This document shows, in pieces, positions 1-7,648 of a DNA stretch of 64,000 nt. The notes under the pieces are model-generated. The model was not told the origin of the DNA. It saw only the letters and a program-made list of their open reading frames with translations, and did not search any database. Source of the stretch: Candidatus Ozemobacteraceae bacterium (GTDB taxonomy: Bacteria; Muiribacteriota; Ozemobacteria; Ozemobacterales; Ozemobacteraceae); assembly GCA_035373905.1 (NCBI GenBank), contig DAOSOK010000005.1:1-64000 (forward strand), written 5' to 3'. The position numbers were made by a program, and so were the translations under genes. Within the stretch, counting starts at the first letter, position 1. Every line of letters begins with the position of its first letter.

Positions 1-144
1 GCCGATCCAGGAAACCATGACCAGAAATTACACCACTTGACGGGACGTAAGCCCGAAAAAAGGGGGCTTTTCAATTGTTATAGCGGCAGGAGTAAAATTG
101 GTCGAGGGTGTGGTCTTCGAACGGGAAGAGAAGGAGACATTGGG

Positions 145-504
145 ATGCAGAGCGAATTCAATGTGAGCACGCCGGGGGAAAACGGCGGTTCGTATCAGCT
201 GCTTCGGGAAAACATCAGTCTGCCCTCTCTGAAAATCTTTTCGAAACTCAGGCTGGAGCGCGAAAAGACGAATTTCAAGAAGATTCGATGCCCTCTGTGC
301 GGCTGGCGGCCTCGGAAAAAGGACCTCTGGTCGTGCGGGCCCAATGAATCCCCTGAAGGCTTTCTCAAAGGGTGCTTCACGAGCTGGAATACGTTTCTGA
401 CGCATGGCCAGTGTCCAGGCTGTCTGCATCAGTGGAAATGGACCTGCTGCCTGGCCTGCTCGCGCTGGTCGCTTCATGAAGACTGGTATGAGAAGACCCC
501 CTGA
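145..504 (+). CDS. Small cysteine- and tryptophan-rich putative zinc-binding protein
   Basis: A 119-residue protein of unknown function. The second half holds paired-cysteine motifs (CPLCGW, then a single C, then CPGC, CC and CLAC) separated by Trp-rich stretches including WNTF and HEDWY. This is the pattern of a zinc-ribbon domain that I have seen in short uncharacterised bacterial proteins, usually with the same W-N-T-F and W-S-x-H-E-D-W-Y signatures. The N-terminal 50 residues are low in cysteine and not recognised. The frame is open from position 37, but the ATG at 145 is preferred because AAGGAGA sits just upstream (131-137). It could bind zinc and a protein or nucleic acid partner. That function is inference only. 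Confidence 0.7.
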   Translation: MQSEFNVSTPGENGGSYQLLRENISLPSLKIFSKLRLEREKTNFKKIRCPLCGWRPRKKDLWSCGPNESPEGFLKGCFTSWNTFLTHGQCPGCLHQWKWTCCLACSRWSLHEDWYEKTP

Positions 505-570
505 GAGAAAAGCAGGGAGTTCCTACGTGTCTCAGACATAGCACGACAGTGAACTCGCACACACGATACC

Positions 571-645
571 GTTCGTGCTGAGGTATCGAAGCACGAAATG
601 CCTCTCGCCCCCTTCGACAGGCTCAGGACAGGCTTCGATACCTCA
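571..645. repeat. Interspersed palindromic repeat, copy 1
   Basis: Positions 572-597 read TTCGTGCTGAGG..CGAAGCACGAA, an imperfect inverted repeat, followed by a second arm near 610-626 (CCCTTCGACAGGCTCAGGAC). The same two-part element recurs near 17869 and 53541, and its first part near 16862. It lies in the 234-base gap between the zinc-ribbon gene and the convergent gene that ends at 739. Nothing else was recognised in that gap. It is probably a REP- or MITE-like non-coding repeat. Confidence 0.75.
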
Positions 646-738
646 GAGAGAACGGAGCATCGATTTTCATCTGCAGGTTTCCGGGGGCATGGTGCAGGTC
701 TGAGTCGCGTAATGTCCGCGACTGTTAGGAATAGAGAC

Positions 739-1053
739 TCATCGGATTTTCCCGAGCTGGACGTTCATCTTGAAATCGGGATCCTCCATCAGCTCGCACC
801 CCTGCTGGACGAGGCGGAGATACCGGTTCATATACCGGACGAGTTTTTGCCACTTCACGTCCGGATCGGGCGGCCCTTCGTACGCGAACATCAGCATCTC
901 CTTGAACTCGCCGGGCGTCGTCTCGATGTTCACGTGAACTTCCGGTTCGTCGGGAATTCCCTCCGAAGCCTCGTCGAACAGCAGGCGAATCATCCGTGAT
1001 GCCGGGAGATCCAGCTTCTCTCTGGCTGTCAGGCGCGCATTTTCCGATGACAT
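739..1053 (-). CDS. Hypothetical protein, 104 residues
   Basis: A small soluble protein of unknown function with no signal peptide, membrane segment or cysteine pair. The start is supported by AGGAG about 6 bases upstream on the minus strand (near 1063). Composition is acidic and mixed alpha/beta-looking, with one Cys. No motif was recognised. It converges on the upstream zinc-ribbon gene and diverges from the zinc-module pair that begins at 1198, so it is probably transcribed alone. It is supported as a gene by its ribosome binding site and balanced amino acid composition; the overlapping plus-strand frame is Arg/His-rich and looks like a shadow. Confidence 0.6.
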   Translation of the reverse strand: MSSENARLTAREKLDLPASRMIRLLFDEASEGIPDEPEVHVNIETTPGEFKEMLMFAYEGPPDPDVKWQKLVRYMNRYLRLVQQGCELMEDPDFKMNVQLGKIR

Positions 1054-1197
1054 CGTTCATTCTCCTCTCGAAAAATTTCGTCTCACAGAGTGAGAACCGG
1101 ATCGTTTCACGAAGATGAACTCTCTTTTTTCGTGGTTCATAAGCTTCGTTCCCGCCGGTTTATGGAATGTGTCGACGAAATGAGAGGGAGGGAATAT

Positions 1198-1722
1198 ATG
1201 ATCCTGTATACATGTTCGAACGTCCTCAAGGATCAATGGAGCCGGTTTCTCCATTTTTTCTGCCTGGGCTGCGGCAACGAATACGGCGACGTCTCGCTGA
1301 CCTGCGGGAAGTGCGAATCCTGCGGCGAGCCTCTGTTTATTTCGACGGAAACGGCCCTGATACAAGCCTTCGAGGATGCCCCCGGCCGGGTGAAACGGAA
1401 GATTCTCGAGACGATCGAACACCGATTCTGGAGACTCCAGGCCAGAATATTCTTCACCATCACCCCGCGAATCATGCGCCTCGATGACGAGAAACACATC
1501 GGATCATTCTGCGTGGGGTGCGGCGAGCTCCTGTGGGGCGCCTCGTTCGACCGCGGAGCGTGCACGTGCTGCGGGGCCGCCGTGACGCGGGCGACCGAAG
1601 AGCAACTCCAGGCCGATTTCCTTGGCGCGCCGGAGACGGTGAAGACAAAGATCATCCAGGGAATCATGTATCACCGCACCCTGTTGATGTTTTTCCGGGG
1701 CCGCACACGGACAACCTTCTGA
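1198..1722 (+). CDS. Tandem zinc-ribbon/helix module protein, paralogue 1
   Basis: A 174-residue protein built of two similar modules of about 65 residues. Each module starts with FCxGCG, has a second cysteine pair 11-13 residues later (CESCG in the first, CTCCG in the second), and continues into a helical stretch with F-x-x-A-P-x-x-V-K-x-K-I-x-x-x-I-x-H-R. The cysteine spacing predicts one zinc site per module. It is clearly homologous along its whole length to the next gene (1775-2317), so the pair arose by gene duplication after an internal duplication. ATG 1198 is chosen over the upstream frame because GGGAGG precedes it and because the neighbour starts identically (M-I-x-Y-T-C-S-N). Function unknown. 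Confidence 0.75.
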   Translation: MILYTCSNVLKDQWSRFLHFFCLGCGNEYGDVSLTCGKCESCGEPLFISTETALIQAFEDAPGRVKRKILETIEHRFWRLQARIFFTITPRIMRLDDEKHIGSFCVGCGELLWGASFDRGACTCCGAAVTRATEEQLQADFLGAPETVKTKIIQGIMYHRTLLMFFRGRTRTTF

Positions 1723-1774
1723 AATACCGGCAGATCGTTGGAATGCGACGCCGAATCGGCGGAAAGAAAAGCCT

Positions 1775-2317
1775 ATGATATTCTACACATGTTCGAATGG
1801 CATGGAAGAGAGCAAGAGCCTGCTTCTCCACTACTTCTGCCTGGATTGCGGCTGTGAATACGGCAATGCCTCGCTGGCCTGCGGGAAGTGCGAGTCGTGC
1901 GGCATGACTCTGTCCATATCGACGGAATCGGCCCTGGCCCGAACCTTTGACGATGCCCCCGGCAGCGTCAGGCACAGGATTCTCGAGGCGATCGAGCAAC
2001 GCTACTGGAGACTGAGAGCCAGGTGCTTTTTCACGGTAATCCCGCGTGTCCTGCACCTCGAGGATGAAAAATTCATCCCTTATTTCTGTCTTCGATGCGG
2101 CGCTCTTCTATGGGAAACGGCGGTTGGGGGCGGAGGATGTCGGTCCTGCGGGGCTGCCTCGACAGTGATGAACGAGGAGCAGTTCCAGGCGAAATTCAAT
2201 GGCGCACCCGAGGCGGTGAAGGCCAAAATAATAACGGGTATTATGAAACATCGCGTCCTGCTGATGCTTTTCCACGCCCGCACGGTGGTGAGTTCCTGGG
2301 TAAAGTTCCTTGCATGA
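1775..2317 (+). CDS. Tandem zinc-ribbon/helix module protein, paralogue 2
   Basis: A 180-residue paralogue of the gene immediately upstream, 52 bases away and probably co-transcribed. It keeps the same two modules: CxDCG with CESCG, and CLRCG with CRSCG, each followed by the helical A-P-x-x-V-[KR] motif. All eight module cysteines are present, and an extra Cys lies in the N-terminal Y-T-C-S-N. No signal peptide or membrane segment is visible, so a cytoplasmic location is likely. Retention of all metal-ligand candidates in four modules argues that the zinc sites matter. I do not recognise a named family. A regulatory or scaffold role is possible but unsupported. Confidence 0.75.
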   Translation: MIFYTCSNGMEESKSLLLHYFCLDCGCEYGNASLACGKCESCGMTLSISTESALARTFDDAPGSVRHRILEAIEQRYWRLRARCFFTVIPRVLHLEDEKFIPYFCLRCGALLWETAVGGGGCRSCGAASTVMNEEQFQAKFNGAPEAVKAKIITGIMKHRVLLMLFHARTVVSSWVKFLA

Positions 2318-2360
2318 AACCCGTATGATAACGCCATAGAGAGAAACCGGAGGTGTACGG

Positions 2361-2678
2361 ATGGCTGACCAGACTCATGAGATCGACCTGTATTCGCGCG
2401 AGGTTCGCGTCATTCGCGCGGCGCGCGACGTGCTCGCGAAATATGCCTACGGCCAACCCGTTGCCGGGCCCGACGGGAGGCTGACGTTCCGGGTGACCGG
2501 GGGAACGAAGCCCTACGAGGTGACCATCGACCCGGCCTGGTTGCTTCAGCCGGCCTGCACCTGCCCGGACGCCGAGAACCGGGCAAAAACACATACCGGG
2601 GGCTTCTGCAAGCACATCATCGCCCTGATGATCAAGGACGCGCGCTTCCAGGCGCAGCTGCTCGACCTGTTTCTGTAA
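2361..2678 (+). CDS. SWIM zinc-finger protein
   Basis: A 105-residue protein with a SWIM-type zinc finger: Cys66-x-Cys68, then Cys83-x-His85 in the C-terminal half (CTCP ... CKH). SWIM fingers bind DNA or protein partners. GGAGG lies 8 bases upstream of the ATG. It is the first gene of a three-gene unit, 15 bases ahead of a MoxR ATPase gene that in turn overlaps a VWA/metallopeptidase gene. That suggests it is an adaptor or substrate-recognition part of a MoxR-VWA chaperone system. That partnership is inferred from gene order, while the zinc-finger call rests on the visible ligands. Confidence 0.8.
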   Translation: MADQTHEIDLYSREVRVIRAARDVLAKYAYGQPVAGPDGRLTFRVTGGTKPYEVTIDPAWLLQPACTCPDAENRAKTHTGGFCKHIIALMIKDARFQAQLLDLFL

Positions 2679-2693
2679 AGGGAGGAACGCCAG

Positions 2694-3788
2694 ATGGCCA
2701 GAATCGCACGCTCGAAAACCACCCAGGCGAAGGCCCTTCCCGAGGGCTACACGTATCAGCAACTCCTGCCGCTCGTCGGGGGCATGCTCCACTCCGGCAT
2801 CTCCGTCCTCCTGCGCGGCCACCCCGGCGTCGGCAAGTCGTCGCTCGCACGCGAACTGTCGCAGGCCATGAACCTGCCGCTGATCGACATCCGGCTGGCC
2901 CAGCGCGACCCGGCCGAGATCGGCGGCGTCCACTTCCCCGACCGCGAGCGGAAGGTGCTCGACCTCTTCCCGCCGCAATGGGTCAGAGACGCCTGCTCAG
3001 AGCCCAGCTTCGTGTTCCTCGACGAGATCAACGCGGCCGTGACGAAGCTCCACCAGGCCGTGGCCTACCAGATCGTCCTCGAGCACCGCATCGGCGAGTT
3101 CGCGTTCCATCCCGGAACCGTCGTCATGGCGGCCGGCAACCTCGAGGAGGACAACGCGATCGTCACCGCCCTTTCGTCGGCCCTGTGCAACCGGTTCGCG
3201 CACTTCATCCTGCGCGTGGACGCCCGCACCTGGCTGGACTGGGGCATCCGGGCCGGCGTCGACCCGTCGATCATGGCCTACATCGGCCAGGAAGGCGAAG
3301 AGGCGCTCTATGACAACTCCGGTGATGTCGCCTTTCCCTCCCCGCGCACATGGGAAATGGCCAGCAGGGTTCTTCCCGCCATTCACGAGGCGGATCAGAA
3401 GCGGGCTGTCGCGGCATGCGTGGGCGTGGGGGCCGCAGAGCGGTATTTCAGCTTCCGGCGCATCTACGGCGAGATCAACGCGGCGAAGATCATCGGCCAG
3501 GGCGCTCCCGTGAACTTCACGAAGGGGAAATACGCCGATCCGAGCTTCATCTATGCCGCCGTCTTTGCCGTTGCGAGCCATGTCGCTCGCGGGAATCCGC
3601 CCACGGACGCCCAGCTTCCCAACGTGGTGACCTTCCTGACCTCGCCGGGCCTCGACCCGGAGTACGTGATGCTGTTCCTGAAACAGGTGAAGTCGCGCAG
3701 TGACCTGGTCGACCGCCTCAAGCCCATTCCCGCCTTTCAGGAGCTGGCCCGCAGGCTCGTCGATCTCAAACTGGAGAATTACAGATGA
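2694..3788 (+). CDS. MoxR-family AAA+ ATPase
   Basis: A 364-residue AAA+ ATPase. Walker A is GHPGVGKSS (about residues 42-50), Walker B is FVFLDEIN (about 103-110), and the sensor region includes A-G-N-L and an N-R-F segment. This matches MoxR proteins, which work with VWA-domain partners to insert metals or remodel protein complexes. The start is preceded by GGGAGGAA. The gene ends inside the start of the next one (ATGA, 4 bases), so the ATPase and the VWA protein are translationally coupled. Cytoplasmic. The exact client is unknown and the lid domain is not resolved by eye. Confidence 0.88.
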   Translation: MARIARSKTTQAKALPEGYTYQQLLPLVGGMLHSGISVLLRGHPGVGKSSLARELSQAMNLPLIDIRLAQRDPAEIGGVHFPDRERKVLDLFPPQWVRDACSEPSFVFLDEINAAVTKLHQAVAYQIVLEHRIGEFAFHPGTVVMAAGNLEEDNAIVTALSSALCNRFAHFILRVDARTWLDWGIRAGVDPSIMAYIGQEGEEALYDNSGDVAFPSPRTWEMASRVLPAIHEADQKRAVAACVGVGAAERYFSFRRIYGEINAAKIIGQGAPVNFTKGKYADPSFIYAAVFAVASHVARGNPPTDAQLPNVVTFLTSPGLDPEYVMLFLKQVKSRSDLVDRLKPIPAFQELARRLVDLKLENYR

Positions 3789-5080
3789 AGCGCGTGAGCA
3801 GAACTGACAGACCTGATGCCTCCAGGGGCGATGCCGGGCAGATTCCGGCCGTCGAGATGAAGCGCCTCGTTTCCCTTCGGATGAGCCTTCTCGAGTCTCA
3901 TCCGTTCTGGGGGTTTCTCCTCCTGCCTTTGAAGCTGGTTCCTGATCCCGAGCTCCCGGCGTTCGCCGCCACCGACTGCCTGCACCATATCTGGTTCAAC
4001 CCGGAGTATACGCGGCACCTGTCGGTTTCCCAGCTCGGTTTCGTTCTATTGCATGAGGTATGTCATCTGGTGTTCGCCTCGCATCATCGCCGGGGCGGCC
4101 GGAATCTCCATCTCTGGAACTGCGCCACCGATTACGCCATCAACCGCATCATCGCGGAGATTCCTCACCCTGTTTTCCGGGGCAAGCCCCTGTATGAGCG
4201 GCCGGAAGCCAGCATTCCGGGGCTCGGGGAGGTCTCGCTGTTGTTCGACGAGCGGTTCGACGACATGATTGCGGAAACCATCTACGAGACCCTGCTGAAG
4301 GAGGAAGAGGACGCCATGGCGGACGCCGTGGAGATCACGATCACTCTTCCCCGGCCCGGCGAGGACTCGAGCCCCTGGAATCTTCCGGGGCTCCGGCACC
4401 GGCAGGGAAACATCGATATCCATCTTCCGTACGATCTGAGCGACGGACAGCACGAAGAACTGGTCGAGCGGGTGATCGACGCGATCGAACAGTGGCAGAG
4501 GGGCGAGGGACGCGGCCACTTCCCGGCCGGGGAACTTCGCGACCTGCTTCCAGGCGAGCGGGGGAAAGTCGCGTGGCAGCGCATCCTGCAATCGTATGTC
4601 GGCCAGGCCCTGGCGCGCGACGACTACTCGCTGGCCCGGCCCAACCGGAGATATCTCGAATGCGATCTCGTCGTGCCCGGCCTTTATTCCGAGCGGATCG
4701 GCGGCCTGGTGATCGCGCTCGACACCTCGGGAAGCATGACGGAAAGCGAGCTTTCCGCCGCATGCGTCGAGATCGTGCAGTTGTCGCAGTTCGCCGAAGA
4801 GTGCTTGCTGATCGTCGCCGATGCCCAGGTTCACGAAGTGGTCCCGACCGCCCGGATCGACGCCTGGATCGAAAACCTGAAGGCGAAGGGCGGCGGCGGA
4901 ACCGACCATCGCCCCGTCTTCGACTGGTTGAAAGAGCGGAATATCCGGCCCGAGCTGTTCATCGGCCTCACCGACCTGTTCAGCACCTTCCCGAAAAAGG
5001 CGCCGACGTACCCCGTCCTGTGGGTGACCGGCGCCAAGCACGGCAAGGCCCCCTGGGGCCGGGTCATCACCATCTCCTGA
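3785..5080 (+). CDS. VWA-like protein with putative metallopeptidase domain
   Basis: A 431-residue protein with two parts. The N-terminal part carries an HExxH zinc-protease signature (His90, Glu91, His94, in HEVCH followed by an HH pair), as in the putative metallopeptidase (DUF2201-type) domain. The C-terminal part has a VWA-like domain with a MIDAS-type D-T-S-G-S motif starting near residue 313 and a later T-D in the A-domain core. In this family the two domains occur together and usually beside a MoxR ATPase, as here. It probably acts as the adaptor or effector of the upstream ATPase. It overlaps that gene by 4 bases. Whether the peptidase is active cannot be told from sequence. Confidence 0.85.
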   Translation: MKRVSRTDRPDASRGDAGQIPAVEMKRLVSLRMSLLESHPFWGFLLLPLKLVPDPELPAFAATDCLHHIWFNPEYTRHLSVSQLGFVLLHEVCHLVFASHHRRGGRNLHLWNCATDYAINRIIAEIPHPVFRGKPLYERPEASIPGLGEVSLLFDERFDDMIAETIYETLLKEEEDAMADAVEITITLPRPGEDSSPWNLPGLRHRQGNIDIHLPYDLSDGQHEELVERVIDAIEQWQRGEGRGHFPAGELRDLLPGERGKVAWQRILQSYVGQALARDDYSLARPNRRYLECDLVVPGLYSERIGGLVIALDTSGSMTESELSAACVEIVQLSQFAEECLLIVADAQVHEVVPTARIDAWIENLKAKGGGGTDHRPVFDWLKERNIRPELFIGLTDLFSTFPKKAPTYPVLWVTGAKHGKAPWGRVITIS

Positions 5081-5195
5081 CTCCGTTCGTGCCGATCGGG
5101 CGCGCCTTTGAGGCGATTCACTTTATTTGTGGTTCAACCTGGATAATCCGTCCGGTTGATAGGGAGTGAAAGAAACAAACATAAGGAGGATTGAA

Positions 5196-5402
5196 ATGTA
5201 TAACGAAGACTCGTGCTCGATCGGCGGCTTTCTTTCCTTCTTCAGCGCAGGGGATCGGCGCTGGGTGCGCGAGGAGATCGAACTCTCCTCCATCGAGACG
5301 GAGGGCTATCGGAGAAATCTGGAAGCCTGCTCGTATCTCCGGCTTCGCCCCTTCCCCGGCCTCGGCCGGCGGAAGCGCCGCCCTCGTCGGCGCGCGGCGT
5401 GA
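5196..5402 (+). CDS. Small hypothetical protein, 68 residues
   Basis: A short frame starting at ATG 5196, 6 bases after a strong ribosome binding site (AAGGAGGA, 5183-5190). The N-terminal 45 residues have normal composition and an acidic helix. The last 20 residues are Arg/Pro-rich, where the reading frame runs into GC-rich sequence, so the C-terminus looks poorly constrained. No motif was recognised. The strong ribosome binding site is the main support. It may be a genuine small protein or a translated leader for the membrane protein that follows. Confidence 0.45.
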   Translation: MYNEDSCSIGGFLSFFSAGDRRWVREEIELSSIETEGYRRNLEACSYLRLRPFPGLGRRKRRPRRRAA

Positions 5403-5431
5403 TCCCGGGAGCCCGGGATGCCTTCCCGGGC
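5402..5431. repeat. Overlapping alternative hairpins
   Basis: Two inverted repeats share an arm: ATCCCGGG (5402-5409) with CCCGGGAT (5412-5419), and GCCCGGG (5411-5417) with CCCGGGC (5425-5431). They cannot form together. They lie between the stop of the 68-residue frame and the start of the membrane protein gene. No run of T follows, so this is not a standard terminator. It may simply be a simple-sequence expansion. Confidence 0.5.
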
Positions 5432-5452
5432 TTTGCCGTATGGGGTGGCGAT

Positions 5453-5779
5453 ATGATCATCCGGCCATACGCGAGTATATGTATTGCGTTCGTTATATCA
5501 CTATTCCTGTCGATCGGGCTGATCGAATGGGCGCAAAAGCGAGACGGCCAGGTCGCCGTCGTGTCATACAGGACGGTGATGCAGGCCTGTCTCTCCTTCA
5601 TCGACACGATCGCCGACCGTGTGTCCGACAAGGTCGCGGATAAAATAGCGAATAAAATCGCCGACCGGGTCGCCGCGAAGCTGGCCAGGGATGAAGAGTT
5701 CAGGAAACGGCCCGAACAGCCTCGGGAAAAGGCGGCGGCACGAAGAAAACCGAGGGGCGCGCACACCGGAAGACGATGA
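5453..5779 (+). CDS. Single-span membrane protein with tetrad-repeat helix
   Basis: A 108-residue protein. Residues about 6-26 form a hydrophobic helix (signal anchor), followed by a short linker. Next comes a run of six four-residue units of the form A-D-[RK]-[VI] (A-D-R-V, S-D-K-V, A-D-K-I, A-N-K-I, A-D-R-V, A-A-K-L), then a basic, disordered tail. The tetrads predict a strongly amphipathic helix. ATG 5453 is chosen because it begins the hydrophobic segment; the frame is open further upstream but reads as unlikely protein. The ribosome binding site is weak. Function unknown. Confidence 0.6.
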   Translation: MIIRPYASICIAFVISLFLSIGLIEWAQKRDGQVAVVSYRTVMQACLSFIDTIADRVSDKVADKIANKIADRVAAKLARDEEFRKRPEQPREKAAARRKPRGAHTGRR

Positions 5780-5823
5780 AACAGAAAGCGACCGGCACAT
5801 CTGCCGGCCGCCTTCGCATGCGA

Positions 5824-6147
5824 TCATTGGCGCGTTTCACTGGCTTGGGCGAAACCGATGGGGGTGATCTCGGCCAGCAGGCCGTTCCACTGGCGAAGTT
5901 CGCGCCTGATGGCCGTCATGAGGATGGGATCCTCGCTCCGCAGGTCGAGGGTCGTGATGAGATTAACAACGATGAGATGGACCCATTCCTGGTCAGGAAG
6001 GATCCCGCAGTCGAGCGCCGTCGTGAACTGGCGCCGAAGATTCGAGATCTCTCGATCAGACATGGGCTTCGCGTGGGAGAGAGCCTCTCCGTCGAACCAC
6101 TTTTCGATCAGTGATTCGAACTCAATCCAGTTCTGAGCTTCCGTCAT
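5824..6147 (-). CDS. Hypothetical protein, 107 residues
   Basis: A soluble 107-residue protein of unknown function, translated from an ATG that overlaps the stop of the upstream DUF6508-like gene by 4 bases, so the two are probably made together. It is rich in Trp, Leu and Ile, likely all-helical, without cysteine motifs, membrane segments or signal peptide. The sequence begins with a W-I-E-F-E-S-L-I-E-K-W-F helix. No family was recognised. Confidence 0.65.
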   Translation of the reverse strand: MTEAQNWIEFESLIEKWFDGEALSHAKPMSDREISNLRRQFTTALDCGILPDQEWVHLIVVNLITTLDLRSEDPILMTAIRRELRQWNGLLAEITPIGFAQASETRQ

Positions 6148-6749
6148 GATGCGCCTCCTGTCGAATTGACCAATGCGAGAGGGAGAAGATTGTCCTGCCT
6201 CAGCTTCGCAAGCCGCTGGACAAGTCGTGCAAGAACTCCCTCCGTGAGCATCCTTGCCAGATGACCCTCGCAGAATCGATCCTGCCGTACGTGCGCAGTG
6301 AACATCCGTCGTATGGTTTCATAGCCTGCCACGTCGATCAATTCAGGCATCTTCTGAAAAACGTTCCGACCAGCCTCCCACTTGATCCAGTTGAAGACGA
6401 AGATAAATCCAGAGTCGTGAAGCAATTTAAGGAATAAATAAAATTCATGACTGAATGATGGATATGGGAAGTTGGTCATGTTTTTGAAGAATTTCTCTGC
6501 TGGAGGCCATTCGACCGTAAAGGACCCAGATTTCTCAAAACAGGGGAGACAGGCAATGATCTCGTCGATACTTTGCAGGCTGGGTGAATTATCCCACAGG
6601 CCAGGAGGGTTGCCGATCGTGCCGTCGCGAAGTCCCCGCAGATATGCCTGTTTCGCCTCAAGCGTGATCGCGTTGAGCGCGTCGATGTCAACGACATCTC
6701 CCTCATCCCATTCAAAATCGTATTCCTTGTCCCAGATCACGACTTTCAT
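6144..6749 (-). CDS. DUF6508-like protein
   Basis: About 201 residues. The C-terminal two thirds resembles the uncharacterised DUF6508 family: a conserved F-x-x-W motif, then H-V-R-x-D-R-F-C-E-G-H-L followed by a Gly and a helix. The N-terminal 60 residues are acidic and carry a Gly-rich turn (G-L-R-D-G-T-I-G-N-P-P-G-L-W). An upstream TTG (6764) is in frame, but AAGGAGG lies exactly between it and ATG 6749, so ATG 6749 is the start. The region is less GC-rich than its neighbours, which may mean recent acquisition. It is coupled to the 107-residue gene downstream. Function unknown. Confidence 0.7.
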   Translation of the reverse strand: MKVVIWDKEYDFEWDEGDVVDIDALNAITLEAKQAYLRGLRDGTIGNPPGLWDNSPSLQSIDEIIACLPCFEKSGSFTVEWPPAEKFFKNMTNFPYPSFSHEFYLFLKLLHDSGFIFVFNWIKWEAGRNVFQKMPELIDVAGYETIRRMFTAHVRQDRFCEGHLARMLTEGVLARLVQRLAKLRQDNLLPLALVNSTGGAS

Positions 6750-6865
6750 GACTTCCTCCTTCAAACGATTCCGGTGGCCAGCTCTGTTTCGTCCTTTTCC
6801 TGGATGAGAAACACCGGTCGTATTCGGGGGAATGAAACATCAATATTTGGGTGTTCTAGAACCGG

Positions 6866-7648
6866 TCACTTTCCTGGGATCCGCGCTTTCGAGGCCAGCA
6901 GGTCGATGACTGTCTGGACGTGTTCCCTGACGGCGGAGAAGTCGGGAGAGCGCCGGGAGTTCGTTTCATCGATATATAAACGACGATTTATTTCGATCAT
7001 GAGAGAAAGACAGGCGGAACGCCTGCCGTGATGGGACAGGGGGACGATGGTGCCGGCATAGGGACGGTTCAGTTTCACCTGGAAGCCGGCTTCGGAGAAA
7101 TAATTCGCGGCGCATTCCACCAGGGAGGAGGGTGTGTGGAAGGGATCCGTTCCCAGGCAGATATCCGGGCGCGGGGTTTCCTGGTCGGCATCGCAGGGCA
7201 GGGGATGATCGGGAAAACTGTGTCCGTCGATGATCAGGCAGCCGCCCCGCCGCTCCAGCGCTTCGTCGACGGCCCTGGTCAGCCTCTCGTGGTGCGGATG
7301 ATAATACCGGGTAAGAAGGGCCTCCCGGCTTCCCGGGTCGAGAGGATGCCTCAGCGGCTTCCCGCCGCTGGTCTTCATGTAGACGGCCCCCATGCCCTTG
7401 TGTGCCATCGACTCCCGGGCGTCGTCGGGAAAGCGCTCCGGATCGACGACCAGTCGGCTGACCGGGAAACCGATCGTGACGGCCCGCTCGGGATCGCAGG
7501 CGAATAGTTTGTCGGCAAAATGGTCCGTGAGGAGCCGGACCTCCTCAGCGAGTTCCCTGTCATCCAGACAGAACGTCTTCCGCACATCCTCCGGAATGAC
7601 CGTGGATGCATGGGGAACGTGGATGATCAGCGCAGGGAACCGCTTCAT
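6866..7648 (-). CDS. N-formylglutamate amidohydrolase family protein
   Basis: A 260-residue protein matching the N-formylglutamate amidohydrolase (HutG-like) fold: an early H-V-P-H-A-S motif, a central I-I-D-G-H-S-F metal-ligand segment, and a late M-I-E-I-N-R motif. Characterised members hydrolyse N-formyl-glutamate in histidine degradation, but no other histidine-utilisation gene is visible here. The start overlaps the recD stop by 4 bases, so it is the last gene of the recC-recB-recD unit. That link to DNA repair is unexplained. The substrate may differ from formylglutamate. Cytoplasmic, probably zinc-dependent. Confidence 0.85.
   Translation of the reverse strand: MKRFPALIIHVPHASTVIPEDVRKTFCLDDRELAEEVRLLTDHFADKLFACDPERAVTIGFPVSRLVVDPERFPDDARESMAHKGMGAVYMKTSGGKPLRHPLDPGSREALLTRYYHPHHERLTRAVDEALERRGGCLIIDGHSFPDHPLPCDADQETPRPDICLGTDPFHTPSSLVECAANYFSEAGFQVKLNRPYAGTIVPLSHHGRRSACLSLMIEINRRLYIDETNSRRSPDFSAVREHVQTVIDLLASKARIPGK

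Noticed and set aside
6750..6764. TTG start for the DUF6508-like gene
   Set aside because: AAGGAGG overlaps these codons and is correctly spaced for ATG 6749.
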